Source of the DNA: Mytilus californianus
Lineage: Eukaryota > Mollusca > Bivalvia > Mytilida > Mytilidae
Direction: 5' to 3'
Assembly (NCBI RefSeq): GCF_021869535.1
Contig: NW_026262593.1
Location: 67,854,322 to 67,918,321 of the forward strand
Length of the DNA stretch: 64,000 nt
Below the pieces are notes generated by a model. That model did not search any database, was not told where the DNA came from, and saw nothing but the letters and a program-made list of their open reading frames with translations. The first letter of the stretch is position 1, and every line of letters starts with the position of its first letter. Shown here in pieces: positions 14,290-29,800 of the stretch. Position numbers and translations under genes: made by a program.

Positions 14290-17200
14290 GTGCACTTTAT
14301 GCAGTGCTTAACGTTTGTTGCCCAGTCCATTTGCTTTCTTATGATATATAGGATATACCTGTTTTTAGGGGATTCAAGGGCTAAAAACTCGATCATATCG
14401 TGCATGGTCATGTATTTTTTCTTTGGTAAGTTTGGCTGTTTCCGGTATGTTGGCGCTCAGTTATCCTTAACCAGGAACTGTGCACTCTGTTCAATACTTA
14501 ATTTTTGTTGCCCAGTATATCAGTTTTCTTGGGTTATAAAGAGTTTACCTGTTTTTAGAGGATTCAAGGGTTCAAAACTCGATCATGTCGTTCTTTGTCA
14601 TGTATTTACTCTTATGTTAGGTTCGGCCGTTTTCGGTATGTTGTCAATCAAGTATCCTTAACCCTGATCTGTGCACTTTATTTAGTACTTAACGTTTGTT
14701 GCCCAGTCCATTTGCTTTCTTAGGATATATAGAATATACCTGTTATAGGGGGATTCAAGGGCAAAAAACTCAATCTTATCGTGCTTGGTCATGTATTTTT
14801 CCTTTGGTAAGTTTGACCGTTTTCGGTATGTTTGCGCTCAGTTATCATTAACCCGGATCAGTGCACTCTGTTCAGTATTAAACGTTTGTTGCCTAGTATA
14901 TTAGCTTTCTTGGGATATATAGGGTATACCTGTTTTTAGGGGATTCAAGGGTTAAAAACTCGATCATATCGTGCATGGTCATGTATTTTTTCTTTGGTAA
15001 GTTTGGCTGTTTCCGGTATGTTGGCGCTCAGTTATCCTTAACCAGGAACTGTGCACTCTGTTCAATACTTAACTTTTGTTGCCCAGTATATCAGTTTTCT
15101 TAGGTTATAAAGAGTTTACCTGTTTTTAGAGGATTCAAGGGTTCAAAACTCGATCATGTCGTTCTTTGTCATGTATTTACTCTGATGTTAGGTTCGGCCG
15201 TTTTCGGTATGTTGTCAATCAAGTATCCTTAACCCTGATCTGTGCACTTTATTCAGTACTTAACGTTTGTTGCCCAGTACATTTGCTTTCTTAGGATATA
15301 TAGGATATACCTGTTATAAGGGGATTCAAGGGCAAAAAACTCAATCTTATCGTGCTTGGTCATGTATTTTTCCATTGGTAAGTTTGACTGTTTTCGGTAT
15401 GTTTGCGCTCAGTTATCATTAACCCGGATCAGTGCACTCTGTTCAGTATAAAACGTTTGTTGCCTAGTATATTAGCTTTCTTGGGATATATAGGGTATAC
15501 CTGTTTTTAGAGAATTCAAGGGTTCAAAACACGATCATATCGTGCTTGGTCATGTATTTTTTCTAATGTTAGGTTCGGCCGTTTTCGTTATGTTGTCAAT
15601 CAATAATCCTTAACCCGGATCTGTGCACTTTATTCCGTACTTAACTTCTGCTGCCCTGTCCATTTGCTTTCTTAGGATATATATAGGATATACCTGTTAT
15701 TAAAGGATTCAAGGGCTGAAAACTCGATCACATCGTGCTTGGACATGAATTATTTCTTTTGGAATTTTGGCCGTTTTCGATATGTTGGCGCTCAGTTCTC
15801 CTTAACCCGGACCAGTGCACTCTATTCAATACTTAACATTTATTGCCCAGTATATTATCTTTCTTGAGATATATAGGGTATATCCGTTTTTAGAGGATTC
15901 GAGGGTTCAAAACTCGATCATATTGTACTTGGTCATGTATTTTTCTTAGGTTAGGTTCGGCCCTTTTCGGTATACTAGTATTGTCAATCAATAATCCCTA
16001 AACCGGATCTGTGCCCTTTATTCAGCACTTACCTTTTGTTGCCTAGTTCATTTGCTTTCTTAAGATATGTAGGACATACCTGTTATTAGAGGGTTCAAGG
16101 GCTAAAAACTCGATCATATCGTGATTGGTCATGTAATTTTTCTTTGGTAAGTTTTGCCGTTTTCGGAATGTTGGCGCTCAGTTATCCTTAACCCGGATCA
16201 TTGCACTCTGTTCAATACTTAACTTTTGTGGCCCAGTAAATTAGATTTCTTGGGATATATAGGATATAACTGTTTTTAGATGATTCAAGGTTTCAAAACT
16301 CGATCACATCGTGCTTGGTCATGTATTTTTTCTTTGGTAAGTTGGCCGTTTTCGGTATGTTGGCGCTCAGTAATCCTTATTCAGGAACTGTGCACTTTAT
16401 TCAGTACTTAACTTCTATTGCCCAGTCGATTTGCCTTCTTAGGATATATAGGATATACCTGTCATTAGGGGATTCAAGAGGTGTAAACTCGATCATATCG
16501 TGCTTGGACATGTAATTTTTCTTTTGGAATTTTGGCGGTTTTCGATATGTTGGCGCTCGGTTATCCTTAACCCAGATCAGTGCACTCTGTTAAATCCTTT
16601 ACTTTTGTTGCCTTGTCCATTTGCTTTCTTCACGTATAGAGGATATGCCTGTTATTAGGGTACTAAAGGTCTAAAAACTCGATCATATCGTGCTTGGTCG
16701 TGTATTTTTTCTTTGGTAAGTTTTGCCGTTTTCGGTATGTTGGTGCTCAGTAATCCTTAACCCGGATCAGTGCAGTCTGTTCAATACTAAACTTTTGTGG
16801 CCCAGTATATTAGATTTCTTGGGATATATAGGGTATACCTGTTTTTAGAGGATTCAAGGGTTGAGAATTCGATCATATCGTGCTTGCCCATGTATTTTTT
16901 CTAAGGTTAGGTTCGGCCGTTATCGATATGTTGTCAATCAATAATCCTTAATCGGGATCTGTACACTTTATTCAGTAGATAACTTCTACTGTCCATTCCA
17001 TTTGCTTTCTTATGATATATATAGAGATTATATACCTGTTATTAAAGGGTTCAAGGGCTAAAAACTCGATCATATCGTGCTTGGTCATGTATTTTTTCTT
17101 TGGTGAGTTTGACCGTTTTCGGTATGTTGGCGCTCAGTAATCCTTAACCCGGACCAGTGCACTCTGTTCAATACTTAACATTTATTGCCCAGTATATTAT

Positions 17201-19041
17201 CTTTCTTGGGATATATAGGGTATATCCGTTTTTTGAGGATTCAAGGGTTCAAAACTCGATCATATTGTGCTTGGTCATGTATTTTTTCTTAGGTTAGGTT
17301 CAGCCGTTTTCGATATGTTGTCAATCAATATTCCTTAACCCGGATCTGTACACTTTATTCAGTACTTAACTATTGTTGCCCATTCCATTTGCTTTATTAG
17401 GATATATAGGATATACATGTTATTAGGGGATTCAAGGTCTAAAAACTCAATCATATCGTGCTTGGTCAGGTATTTTTTCTTAGGTTATGTTCGGCTATTT
17501 TCGGTATGTTGTCAGTCAATTTTCCTTAACCCGGATCTGTGCAATTTATTCAGTGCTTAACTTTTGTTGCCGAATCCATTTGCTGTCTTAGGATATATAG
17601 GATATACCTGTTATTAGGGTATTCCAGGGCTAAAAACTAGATCATATCATGCTTGTTCATGTATTTTTTATTTGGTAAGTTCGACCGTTTTCGGTATGTT
17701 GGTGCTCAGTAATCCTTAACCCGGATCAGTGCACTCTATTCAATATTTTACTTTTTTTGCCCAGTATATTAGCTTTCAAGGGATATATACATGTTTTAAG
17801 AGGATTCACGGGTGCAAAACTCGATCATATCGTGCTTAGTCATGTATTATTTCTTAGGTTAGGTTCGGCCGTTTTCGGTATGTTGTCAAGCAATATTCCT
17901 TAACCAGGATCTGTGCACTTACTTCAGTACTTAGCTGTTGTTTCTCAGTCCATTTGCTCTCTAAGGATATATAGGATATACCTGTTATTAGTGGATTCAA
18001 GGGCTAAAAACTCGATTATATCGTGCTTGGTGATGTATTTTTTCTTTGGTAAGTTCGACCGCTTTCGGTATGTTGGTGCTCAGTTATCCATAACCCAGAT
18101 CAGTGCAATCTGTTCAATACTTAACTTTTGTTGCCCAGTATATTAGTTTTCTTGGGATATATATAGGATATACTTGTTTTTAGAGGATTCAAGGGTTATC
18201 GTGCTTGGTCATGTATTTTTTCTTAGGTTATGTTCGGCCGTTTTCGTTATGTTGTCAATCAATAATTCCTAACCCAGATCTGTGCACTTTATGCAGTACT
18301 TAATTTTTGTTGCCCATTCCATTTGCTTTCTTATGTTATTCAGGATGTACCTGTTATTAGGGGATTCTAGGACTAAAAACTCGATCATATCGTGATTGGT
18401 CATGTATTTTTTCTTTGGTAAGTTTGGTTGTTTTCGGTATGTTGGCGCTCAGTTATCCTTAACCCGGATCAGTGCACTCTGTTCAATAGTTAACTTTTGA
18501 TGCCCAGTATATTAACTTTCTTGAGATATATAGGGTATACCTGTATTTAGAGGATTCAAGGGTTAAAAACTCGATCATATCGTGCTTGGTCATGTATTTT
18601 TTCTTAGGTTATGTTCGGCCGTTTTCGGTATGTTGTCAATCAATAATTCTTAACCAGGATCTGTGCACTTTAATCACTACGTAACTTTCGTTGCCCATTC
18701 CGTTTTCTTTCATATTTTATTCAGGATGTACCTGTTATTAGGGGATTCTAGGGCTAAAAACTCGATCATATCGTGCTTGGTCATGTATTTTTTCTTTGGT
18801 AAGTTCGACCGTTTTCGGTATGTTGGCTCTCAGTAATCCTCATTCCGGATCAGTGCACTCTATTCAATACTAAAATTTTGTTGCTCAGTATATTAGATGT
18901 CTTGAGATATATAGGGTATACCTGTTTTTAGAGGATTCAAGGGAGCAAAACTCGATCATATCGTGCTTGGTCAGATATTTTTTTCGGTTAGGTTCGGCCG
19001 TTTTCGGTATGTTGTCAATCAATAATCCTTAACCTGGATCT
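14290..19041 (+). repeat. Higher-order block 3 (4,752 bp, close to the base length)
   Basis: P starts at 14,290 and is partly repeated 571 bp later: the distinctive 'gtgcatggtcatg' occurs near 14,400 and 14,971, a three-monomer duplication. Q is near 15,973, R at 16,315, S about 17,023 and T about 17,581. The U-type monomer near 18,100 has a variant start and a deletion of about 20 bp near 18,197. Confidence 0.8.
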
Positions 19042-22000
19042 GTGCACTTTATGCAGTGCTTAACGTCTGTTGCCCAGTCCATTTGCTTTCTTATGATATA
19101 TAGGATATACCTGTTTTTAGGGGATTCAAGGGCTAAAAACTCGATCATATCGTGCATGGTCATGTATTTTTTCTTTGGTAAGTTTGGCTGTTTCCGGTAT
19201 GTTGGCGCTCAGTTATCCTTAACCAGGAACTGTGCACTCTTTTCAATACTTAACTTTTGTTGCCCAGTATATCAGTTGTCTTGGGTTATAAAGAGTTTAC
19301 CTGTTTTTAGAGGATTCAAGGGTTCAAAACTCGATCATGTCGTTCTTTGTCATGTATTTACTCTTATGTTAGGTTCGGCCGTTTTCGGTATGTTGTCAAT
19401 CAAGTATCCTTAACCCTGATCTGTGCACTTTATTCAGTACTTAACGTTTGTTGCCCAGTCCATTTGCTTTCTTAGGATATATAGGATATACCTGTTATAA
19501 GGGGATTCAAGGGCAAAAAACTCAATCTTATCGTGCTTGGTCATGTATTTTTTCTTTGGTAAGTTTGACCGTTTTCGGTATGTTTGCGCTCAGTTATCAT
19601 TAACCCGGATCAGTGCACTCTGTTCAGTATTAAACGTTTGTTGCCTAGTATATTAGCTTTCTTGGGATATATAGGGTATACCTGTTTTTAGAGAATTCAA
19701 GGGTTCAAAACACGATCATATCGTGCTTGGTCATGTATTTTTTCTTATGTTAGGTTCGGCCGTTTTCGTTATGTTGTCAATCAATAATCCTTAACCTGGA
19801 TCTGTGCACTTTATTCCGTACTTAACTTCTGCTGCCCTGTCCATTTGCTTTCTTAGGATATATATAGGATATACCTGTTATTAAAGGATTCAAGGGTTGA
19901 AAACTCGATCACATCGTGCTTGGACATGTATTATTTCTTTTGGAATTTTGGCCGTTTTCGATATGTTGGCGCTCAGTTCTCCTTAACCCGGACCAGTGCA
20001 CTCTGTTCAATACTTAACATTTATTGCCCAGTATTTTATCTTTCTTGGGATATATAGGGTATATCCGTTTTTAGAGGATTCAAGGGTTCAAAACTCGATC
20101 ATATTGTACTTGGTCATGTATTTTTCTTAGGTTAGGTTCGGCCCTTTTCGGTATACTAGTATTGTCAATCAATAATCCCTAAACCGGATCTGTGCCCTTT
20201 ATTCAGCACTTACCTTTTGTTGCCTAGTTCATTTGCTTTCTTAAGATATGTAAAACATACCTGTTATTAGAGGGTTCAAGGGCTAAAAACTCGATCATAT
20301 CGTGATTGGTCATGTATTTTTTCTTTGGTAAGTTTTGCCGTTTTCGGAATGTTGGCGCTCAGTTATCCTTAACCCGGATCATTGCACTCTGTTCAATACT
20401 TAACTTTTGTGGCCCAGTATATTAGATTTCTTGGGATATATAGGATATAACTGTTTTTAGATGATTCAAGGTTTCAAAACTCGATCACATCGTGCTTGGT
20501 CATGTATTTTTTCTTTGGTAAGTTGGCCGTTTTCGGTATGTTGGCGCTCAGTAATCCTTATTCAGGAACTGTGCACTTTATTCAGTACTTAACTTCTATT
20601 GCCCAGTCGATTTGCCTTCTTAGGATATATAGGATATACCTGTCATTAGGGGATTCAAGAGCTGTAAACTCGATCATATCGTGCTTGGACATGTCATTTT
20701 TCTTTTGGAATTTTGGCGGTTTTCGATATGTTGGCGCTCGGTTATCCTTAACCCAGATCAGTGCACTCTGTAAAATCCTTTACTTTTGTTGCCTTGTCCA
20801 TTTGCTTTCTTCACGTATAGAGGATATGCCTGTTATTAGGGTACTAAAGGTCTAAAAACTCGATCATATCGTGCTTGGTCGTGTATTTTTTCTTTGGTAA
20901 GTTTTGCCGTTTTCGGTATGTTGGTGCTCAGTAATCCTTAACCCGGATCAGTGCAGTCTGTTCAATACTAAACTTTTGTGGCCCAGTATATAGGATTTCT
21001 TGGGATATATAGGGTATACCTGTTTTTAGAGGATTCAAGGGTTTAAAATTCGATCATATCGTGCTTGCCCATGTATTTTTTCTTAGGTTAGGTTCGGCCG
21101 TTATCGATATGTTGTCAATCAATAATCCTTAATCGGGATCTGTACACTTTATTCAGTAGATAACTTCTACTGTCCATTCCATTTGCTTTCTTAGGATATA
21201 TATATAGAGATTATATACCTGTTATTAAGGGATTCAAGGGCTAAAAACTCGATCATATCGTGCTTGGTCATGTATTTTTTCTTTGATGAGTTTGACCGTT
21301 TTCGGTATGTTGGCGCTCAGTAATCCTTAACCCGGACCAGTGCTCTCTGTTCAATACTTAACATTTATTGCCCAGTATATTATCTTTCTTGGGATATATA
21401 GGGTATATCCGTTTTTTGAGGATTCAAGGGTTCAAAACTCGATCATATTTTGCTTGGTCATGTATATTTTCTTAGGTTAGGTTCAGCCGTTTTCGATATG
21501 TTGTCAATCAATATTCCTTAACCCGGATCTGTACACTTTATTCAGTACTTAACTATTGTTGCCCATTTCATTTGCTTTATTAGGATATATAGGATATACA
21601 TGTTATTAGGAGATTCAAGGTCTAAAAACTCAATCATATCGTGCTTGGTCAGGTATTTTTTCTTAGGTTATGTTCGGCGATTTTCGGTATGTTGTCAGTC
21701 AATTTTCCTTAACCCGGATCTGTGCAATTTATTCAGTGCTTAACTTTTGTTGCCGAATCCATTTGCTGTCTTAGGATTTATAGGATATACCTGTTATTAG
21801 GGTATTCCAGGGCTAAAAACTAGATCATATCATGCTTGTTCATGTATTTTTTATTTGGTAAGTTCGACCGTTTTCGGTATGTTGGTGCTCAGTAATCCTT
21901 AACCCGGATCAGTGCACTCTATTCAATATTTTACTTTTTTTGTCCAGTATATTAGCTTTCAAGGGATATATACCTGTTTTAAGAGGATTCACGGGTGCAA

Positions 22001-23891
22001 AACTCGATCATATCGTGCTTAGTCATGTATTTTTTCTTAGGTTAGGTTCGGCCGTTTTCGGTATGTTGTCAATCAATATTCCTTAACCAGGAGTTGTGCA
22101 CTTAATCCAGTACTTAGCTGTTGTTTCTCAGTCCATTTGCTCTCTAAGGATATATAGGATATACCTGTTATTAGTGGATTCAAGGGCTAAAAACTCGATT
22201 ATATCGTGCTTGATCATGTATTTTCTCTTTGGTAAGTTCGACCGTTTTCGGTATGTTGGTGCTGAGTAATCCTTAACCCAGATCAGTGCACTCTGTTCAA
22301 TACTTAACTTTTGTTGCCTAGTATATTAGCTTTCTTGGGATATATAGGGTTTACCTGTTTTTAGGGGATTCACGGGTGCAAAACTCGATCATGTCGTGCT
22401 TGGTCATATGTATTTTTTCTTAGGTTTGGTTTGGCCGTTTTCGGTATGTTGTCAATCAATAATCCTTAACCCGAATCTGTGCACTTTATTTAGTACTTAA
22501 CTTTTGTTTATTAGTCCATTTGCTTTTTTAGGATATATAGGATATACCTGTTTTTAGTGGATTCAAGGGCTAAAAACTCGATTATATCGTGCTTGGTGAT
22601 GTATTTTTTCTTTGGTAAGTACGACCGCTTTCGGTATGTTGGTGCTCTGTAATCCATAACCCAGATAAGTGCAATCTGTTCAATACTTAACTTTGGTTGC
22701 CCAGTATATTAGTTTTCTTTGGATATATAGGATATACTTGTTTTTAGAGGATTCATGGGGTTCAAAACTCTATCATATCGTGCTTGGTCATGTATTTTTT
22801 CTTAGGTTATGTTCGGTCGTTTTCGTTATGTTGTCAATCAATAATTCCTACCCCAGATCTGTGCACTTTATGCAGTACTTAATTTTTGTTGCCCATTCCA
22901 TTTGCTTTCTTATGTTATTCAGGATGTACCTGTTATTAGGGGATTCTAGGACTAAAAACTCGATCATATCGTGATTGGTCATGTATTTTTTGTTTGGTAA
23001 GTTTGGTTGTTTTCGGTATGTTGGCGCTCAGTTATCCTTAACCCGGATCAGTGCACTCTGTTCAATAGTTAACTTATGATGCCCAGTATATTAACTTTCT
23101 TGAGATATACAGGGTATACCTGTTTTTAGAGGATTCAAGGTTTCAAAACTCGATCATATCGTGCTTGGTCATGTATTTTTTCTTAGGTTATGTTCGGCCG
23201 TTTTCGGTATGATTCAAGGGCTAAAAACTCGATTATATCGTGCTTGGTCATGTATTTTCTCTTTGGTAAGTTCGACCGTTTTCGGTATGTTGGTGCTGAG
23301 TAATCCTTAACCCAGATCAGTGCACTCTGTTCAATACTTAACTTTTGTTGCCCAGTATATTAGCTTTCTTGGTATATATAGGGTTTACCTGTTTTTAGGG
23401 GATTCACGGGTGCAAAACTCGATGATGTCGTGCTTGGTCATATGTATTTTTTCTTAGGTTTGGTTTGGCCGTTTTCGGTATGTTGTCAATCAATAATCCT
23501 TAACCCGGATCTGTGCACTTTAGTCACTACGTAACTTTCGTAGCCCATTCCGTTTGCTTTCTTATTTTATTCAGGATGTACCTGTTATTAGGGGATTCTA
23601 GGGCTAAAAACTCGATCATATCGTGCTTGGTCATGTATTTTTTCTTTGGTAAGTTCGACCGTTTTCGGTATGTTGGCTCTCAGTAATCCTCATTCCGGAT
23701 CAGTGCACTCTATTCAATACTAAAATTTTGTTGCTCAGTATATTAGATGTCTTGAGATATATAGGGTATACCTGTTTTTAGAGGATTCAAAGGAGCAAAA
23801 CTCGATCATATCGTGCTTGGTCAGATATTTTTTTCGGTTAGGTTCGGCCGTTTTCGGTATGTTGTCAATCAATAATCCTTAACCTGGATCT
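19042..23891 (+). repeat. Higher-order block 4 (4,850 bp) with an out-of-register junction
   Basis: Landmarks run P 19,042, Q about 20,155, R 20,496, S about 21,205, T about 21,763 and U 22,669. Near 23,212 a type-B monomer ending 'ttttcggtat' continues directly as the middle of another monomer, 'gattcaagggctaaaaac', out of the 190-bp register. This is the clearest phase break in the array. Confidence 0.8.
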
Positions 23892-26800
23892 GTGCACTTT
23901 ATGCAGTGCTTAACGTTTGTTGCCCAGTCCATTTGCTTTCTTATGATATATAGGATATACCTGTTTTTAGGGGATTCAAGGGCTAAAAACTCGATCATAT
24001 CGTGCATGGTCATGTATTTTTTCTTTGGTAAGTTTGGCTGTTTCCGGTATGTTGGCGCTCAGTTATCCTTAACCAGGAGCTGTGCACTCTTTTCAATACT
24101 TAACTTTTGTTGCCCAGTATATCAGTTTTCTTGGGTTATAAAGAGTTTACCTGTTTTTAGAGGATTCAAGGGTTCAAAACTCGATCATGTCGTTCTTTGT
24201 CATGTATTTACTCTTATGTTAGGTTCGGCCGTTTTCGGTATGTTGTCAATCAAGTATCCTTAACCCTGATCTGTGCACTTTATTCAGTACTTAACGTTTG
24301 TTGCCCAGTCCATTTGCTTTCTTAGGATATATATAGGATATACCTGTTATTAAAGGATTCAAGGGCTGAAAACTCGATCACATCGTGCTTGGACATGTAT
24401 TATTTCTTTTGGAATTTTGGCCGTTTTCGATATGTTGGCGCTCAGTTCTCCTTAACCCTGACCAGTGCACTCTGTTCAATACTTAACATTTATTGCCCAG
24501 TATATTATCTTTCTTGGGATATATAGGGTATATCCGTTTTTAGAGGATTCAAGGGTTCAAAACTCGATCATATTGTACTTGGTCATGTATTTTTCTTAGG
24601 TTAGGTTCGGCCCTTTTCGGTATACTAGTATTGTCAATCAATAATCCCTAAACCGGATCTGTGCCCTTTATTCAGCACTTACCTTTTGGTGCCTAATTCA
24701 TTTGCTTTCTTAAGATATGTAGGACATACCTGTTATTAGAGGGTTCAAGGGCTAAAAACTCGATCATATCGTGATTGGTCATGTAATTTTTCTTTGGTAA
24801 GTTTTGCCGTTTTCGGTATGTTGGCACTCAGTTATCCTTAACCCGGATCATTGCACTCTGTTCAATACTTAACTTTTGTGGCCCAGTATATTAGATTTCT
24901 TGGGATATATAGGATATAACTGTTTTTAGATGATTCAAGGTTTCAAAACTCGATCACATCGTGCTTGGTCATGTATTTTTTCTTTGGTAAGTTGGCCGTT
25001 TTCGGTATGTTGGCGCTCAGTAATCCTTATTCAGGAACTGTGCACTTTATTCAGTACTTAACTTCTATTGCCCAGTCGATTTGCCTTCTTAGGATATATA
25101 GGATATACCTGTCATTAGGGGATTCAAGAGCTGTAAACTCGATCATATCGTGCTTGGACATGTAATTTTTCTTTTGGAATTTTGGCGGTTTTCGATATGT
25201 TGGCGCTCGGTTATCCTTAACCCAGATCAGTGCACTCTGTTAAATCCTTTACTTTTGTTGCCTTGTCCATTTGCTTTCTTCACGTATAGAGGATATGCCT
25301 GTTATTAGGGTACTAAAGGTCTAAAAACTCGATCATATCGTGCTTGGTCGTGTATTTTTTCTTTGGTAAGTTTTGCCGTTTTCGGTATGTTGGTGCTCAG
25401 TAATCCTTAACCCGGATCAGTGCAGTCTGTTCAATACTAAACTTTTGTGGCCCAGTATATTAGATTTCTTGGGATATATAGGGTATACCTGTTTTTAGAG
25501 GATTCAAGGGTTGAGAATTCGATCATATCGTGCTTGCCCATGTATTTTTTCTTAGGTTAGGTTCGGCCGTTATCGATATGTTGTCAATCAATAATCCTTA
25601 ATCGGGATCTGTACACTTTATTCAGTAGATAACTTCTACTGTCCATTCCATTTGCTATCTTAGGATATATATAGAGATTAGATACCTGTTATTAAGGGAT
25701 TCAAGGGCTAAAAACTCGATCATATCGTGCTTGGTCATGTATTTTTTCTTTGGTGAGTTTGACCGTTTTCGGTATGTTTGCGCTCAGTAATCCTTAACCC
25801 GGACCAGTGCACTCTGTTCAATACTTAACATTTATTGCCCAGTATATTATCTTTCTTGGGATATATAGGGTATATCCGTTTTATGAGGATTCAAGGGTTC
25901 AAAACTCGATCATATTGTGCACGGTCATGTATTTTTTCTTAGGTTAGGTTCAGCGGTTTTCGATATGTTGTCAATCAATATTCCTTAACCCGGATCTGTA
26001 CACTTTATTCAGTACTTAACTATTGTTGCCCATTTCATTTGCTTTATTAGGATATATAGGATATACATGTTATTAGGGGATTCAAAGTCTAAAAACTCAA
26101 TCATATCGTGCTTGGTCAGGTATTTTTTCTTAGGTTATGTTTGGCGATTTTCGGTATGTTGTCAGTCAATTTTCCTTAACCCGGATCTGTGCAATTTATT
26201 CAGTGCTTAACTTTTGTTGCCGAATCCATTTGCTGTCTTAGGATATATAGGATATACCTGTTATTAGGGTATTCCAGGGCTAAAAACTAGATCATATCAT
26301 GCTTGTTCATGTATTTTTTATTTGGTAAGTTCGACCGTTTTCGGTATGTTGGTGCTCAGTAATCCTTAACCCGGATCAGTGCACTCTATTCAATATTTTA
26401 CTTTTTTTGCCCAGTATATTAGCTTTCAAGGGATATATGCCTGTTTTAAGAGGATTCACGGGTGCAAAACTCGATCATATCGTGCTTAGTCATGTATTTT
26501 TTCTTAGGTTAGGTTCGGCCGTTTTCGGTATGTTGTCAATCAATATTCCTTAACCAGGATATGTGCACTTAATTCAGTACTTAGCTGTTGTTTCTCAGTC
26601 CATTTGCTCTCTAAGGATATATAGGATATACCTGTTATTAGTGGATTCAAGGGCTAAAAACTCGATTATATCGTGCTTGGTCATGTATTTTCTCTTTGGT
26701 AAGTTCGACCGTTTTCGGTATGTTGGTGCTGAGTAATCCTTAACCCAGATCAGTGCACTCTGTTCAATACTTAACTTTTGTTGCCTAGTATATTAGCTTT

Positions 26801-29800
26801 CTTGGGATATCTAGGGTTAACCTGTTTTTAGGGGATTCACGGGTGCAAAACTCGATCATGTCGTGCTTGGTCATATGTATTTTTTCTTAGGTTTGGTTTG
26901 GCCGTTTTCGGTATGTTGTTAATCAATAATCCTTAACACGGATCTGTGCACTTTATTCAGTACTTAACTTTTGTTTATTAGTCCATTTGCTTTTTTAGGA
27001 TATATAGGATATACCTGTTTTTAGTGGATTCAAGGGCTAAAAACTCGATTATATCGTGCTTGGTGATGTATTTTTTCTTTGGTAAGTTCGACCGCTTTCG
27101 GTATGTTGGTGCTCAGTAATCCATAACCCAGATCAGTGCAATCTGTTCAATACTTAACTTTGGTTGCCCAGTATATTAGTTTTCTTGGGATATATAGGAT
27201 ATACTTGTTTTTAGAGGATTCATGGGATTCAAAACTCTATCATATCGTGCTTGGTCATGTATTTTTTCTTAGGTTATGTTCGGCCGTTTTCGTTATGTTG
27301 TCAATCAATAATTCCTAACCCAGATCTGTGCACTTTATGCAGTACTTAATTTTTGTTGCCCATTCCATATGCTTTCTTATGTTATTCAGGATGTACCTGT
27401 TATTAGGGGATTCTAGGACTAAAAACTCGATCATATCGTGATTGGTCATGTATTTTTTCTTTGGTAAGTTTGGTTGTTTTCGGTATGTTGGCGCTCAGTT
27501 ATCCTTAACCCGGATCAGTGCACTCTGTTCAATAGTTAACTTTTGATGCCCAGTATATTAACTTTCTAGAGATATATAGGGTATACCTGTTTTTAGAGGA
27601 TTCAAGGGTTAAAAACTCGATCATATCGTGCTTGGTCATGTATTTTTTCTTAGGTTATGTTCGGCCGTTTTCGGTATGTTGTCAATCAATAATTCTTAAC
27701 CAGGATCTGTGCACTTTAGTCACTACGTAACTTTCGTTGCCCATTCCGTTTGCTTTCTTATTTTATTCAGGATGTACCTGTTATTAGGGGATTCTAGGGC
27801 TAAAAACTCGATCATATCGTGCTTGGTCATGTATTTTTTCTTTGGTAAGTTCGACCGTTTTCGGTATGTTGGCTCTCAGTAATCCTCATTCCGGATCAGT
27901 GCACTCTATTCAATACTAAAATTTTGTTGCCCAGTATAATAGATGTCTTGAGATATATAGGGTATACCTGTTTTTAGAGGATTCAAGGGAGCAAAACTCG
28001 ATCATATCGTGCTTGGTCATGTATTTTTTCTTTGGTGAGTTTGACCGTTTTCGGTATGTTGGCGCTCAGTAATCCTTAACCCGGACCAGTGCACTCTGTT
28101 CAATACTTAACATTTATTGCCCAGTATATTATCTTTCTTGGGATATATAGGGTATATCCGTTTTTTGAGGATTCAAGGGTTCAAAACTCGATCATATTGT
28201 GCTTGGTCATGTATTTTTTCTTAGGTTAGGTTCAGCCGTTTTCGATATGTTGTCAATCAATATTCCTTAAGCCGGATCTGTACACTTTATTCAGTACTTA
28301 ACTATTGTTGCCGATTTCATTTGCTTTATTAGGATATATAGGATAAACATGTTATTAGGGGATTCAAGGTCTAAAAACTCAATCATATCGTGCTTGGTCA
28401 GGTATTTTTTCTTAGGTTATGTTCGGCGATTTTCGGTATGTTGTCAGTCAATTTTCCTTAACCCGGATCAGTGCAATTTATTCAGTGCTTAAATTTTGTT
28501 GCCGAATCCATTTGCTGTCTAAGGATATATAGGATATACCTGTTATTAGGGTATTCCAGGGCTAAAAACTAGATCATATCATGCTTGTTCATGTAATTTT
28601 TATTTGGTAAGTTCGACCGTTTTCGGTATGTTGGTGCTCAGTAATCCTTAACCCGGATCAGTGCACTCTATTCAATATTTTACTTTTTTTGCCCAGTATA
28701 TTAGCTTTCAAGGGATATATACCTGTTTTAAGAGGATTCACGGGTGCAAAACTCGATCATATCGTGCTTGGTCATATGTATTTTTTCTTAGGTTTGGTTT
28801 GGCCGTTTTCGGTATGTTGTCAATCAATAATCCTTAACCCGGATCTGTGCACTTTATTTAGTACTTAACTTTTGTTTATTATTCCATTTACTTTTTTAGG
28901 ATATATAGGATATACCTGTTTTTAGTGGATTCAAGGGCTAAAAACTCGATTATATCGTGCTTGGTGATGTATTTTTTCTTTGGTAAGTTCGACCGCTTTC
29001 GGTATGTTGGTGCTCAGTAATTTATAACCCAGATCAGTGCAATCTGTTCAATACTTAACTTTGGTTGCCCAGTATATTAGTTTTCTTGGGATATATAGGA
29101 TATACTTGTTTTTAGAGGAATCATGGGGTTCAAAACTCTATCATATCGTGCTTGGTCATGTATTTTTTCTTAGGTTATGTTCGGCCGTTTTCGTTATGTT
29201 GTCAATCAATAATTCCTAACCCAGATCTGTGCACTTTATGCAGTACTTAATTTTTGTTGCCCATTTCATTTGCTTTCTTATGTTATTCAGGATGTACCTG
29301 TTATTAGGGGATTCTAGGACTAAAAACTCGATCATATCGTGATTGGTCATGTATTTTTTCTTTGGTAAGTTTGGTTGTTTTAACGGTATGTTGGCGCTCA
29401 GTTATCCTTAACCCGGATCAGTGCACTCTGTTCAATAGTTAACTTTTGATGCCCAGTATATTAACTTTCTTGAGATATACAGGGTATACCTGTTTTTAGA
29501 GGATTTAAGGGTTCAAAACTCGATCATATCGTGCTTGGTCATTTATTTTTTCTTAGGTTATGTTCGGCCGTTTTCGGTATGTTGTCAATCAATATTCCTT
29601 AACCAGGATCTGTGCACTTAATTCAGTACTTAGCTGTTGTTTCTCAGTCCATTTGCTCTCTAAGGATATATAGGATATACCTGTTATTAATTGATTCAAG
29701 GGCTAAAAACTCGATTATATCGTGCTTGGTCATGTATTTTCTCTTTGGTAAGTTCGACCGTTTTCGGTATGTTGTCAATCAATAATTCTTAACCAGGATC

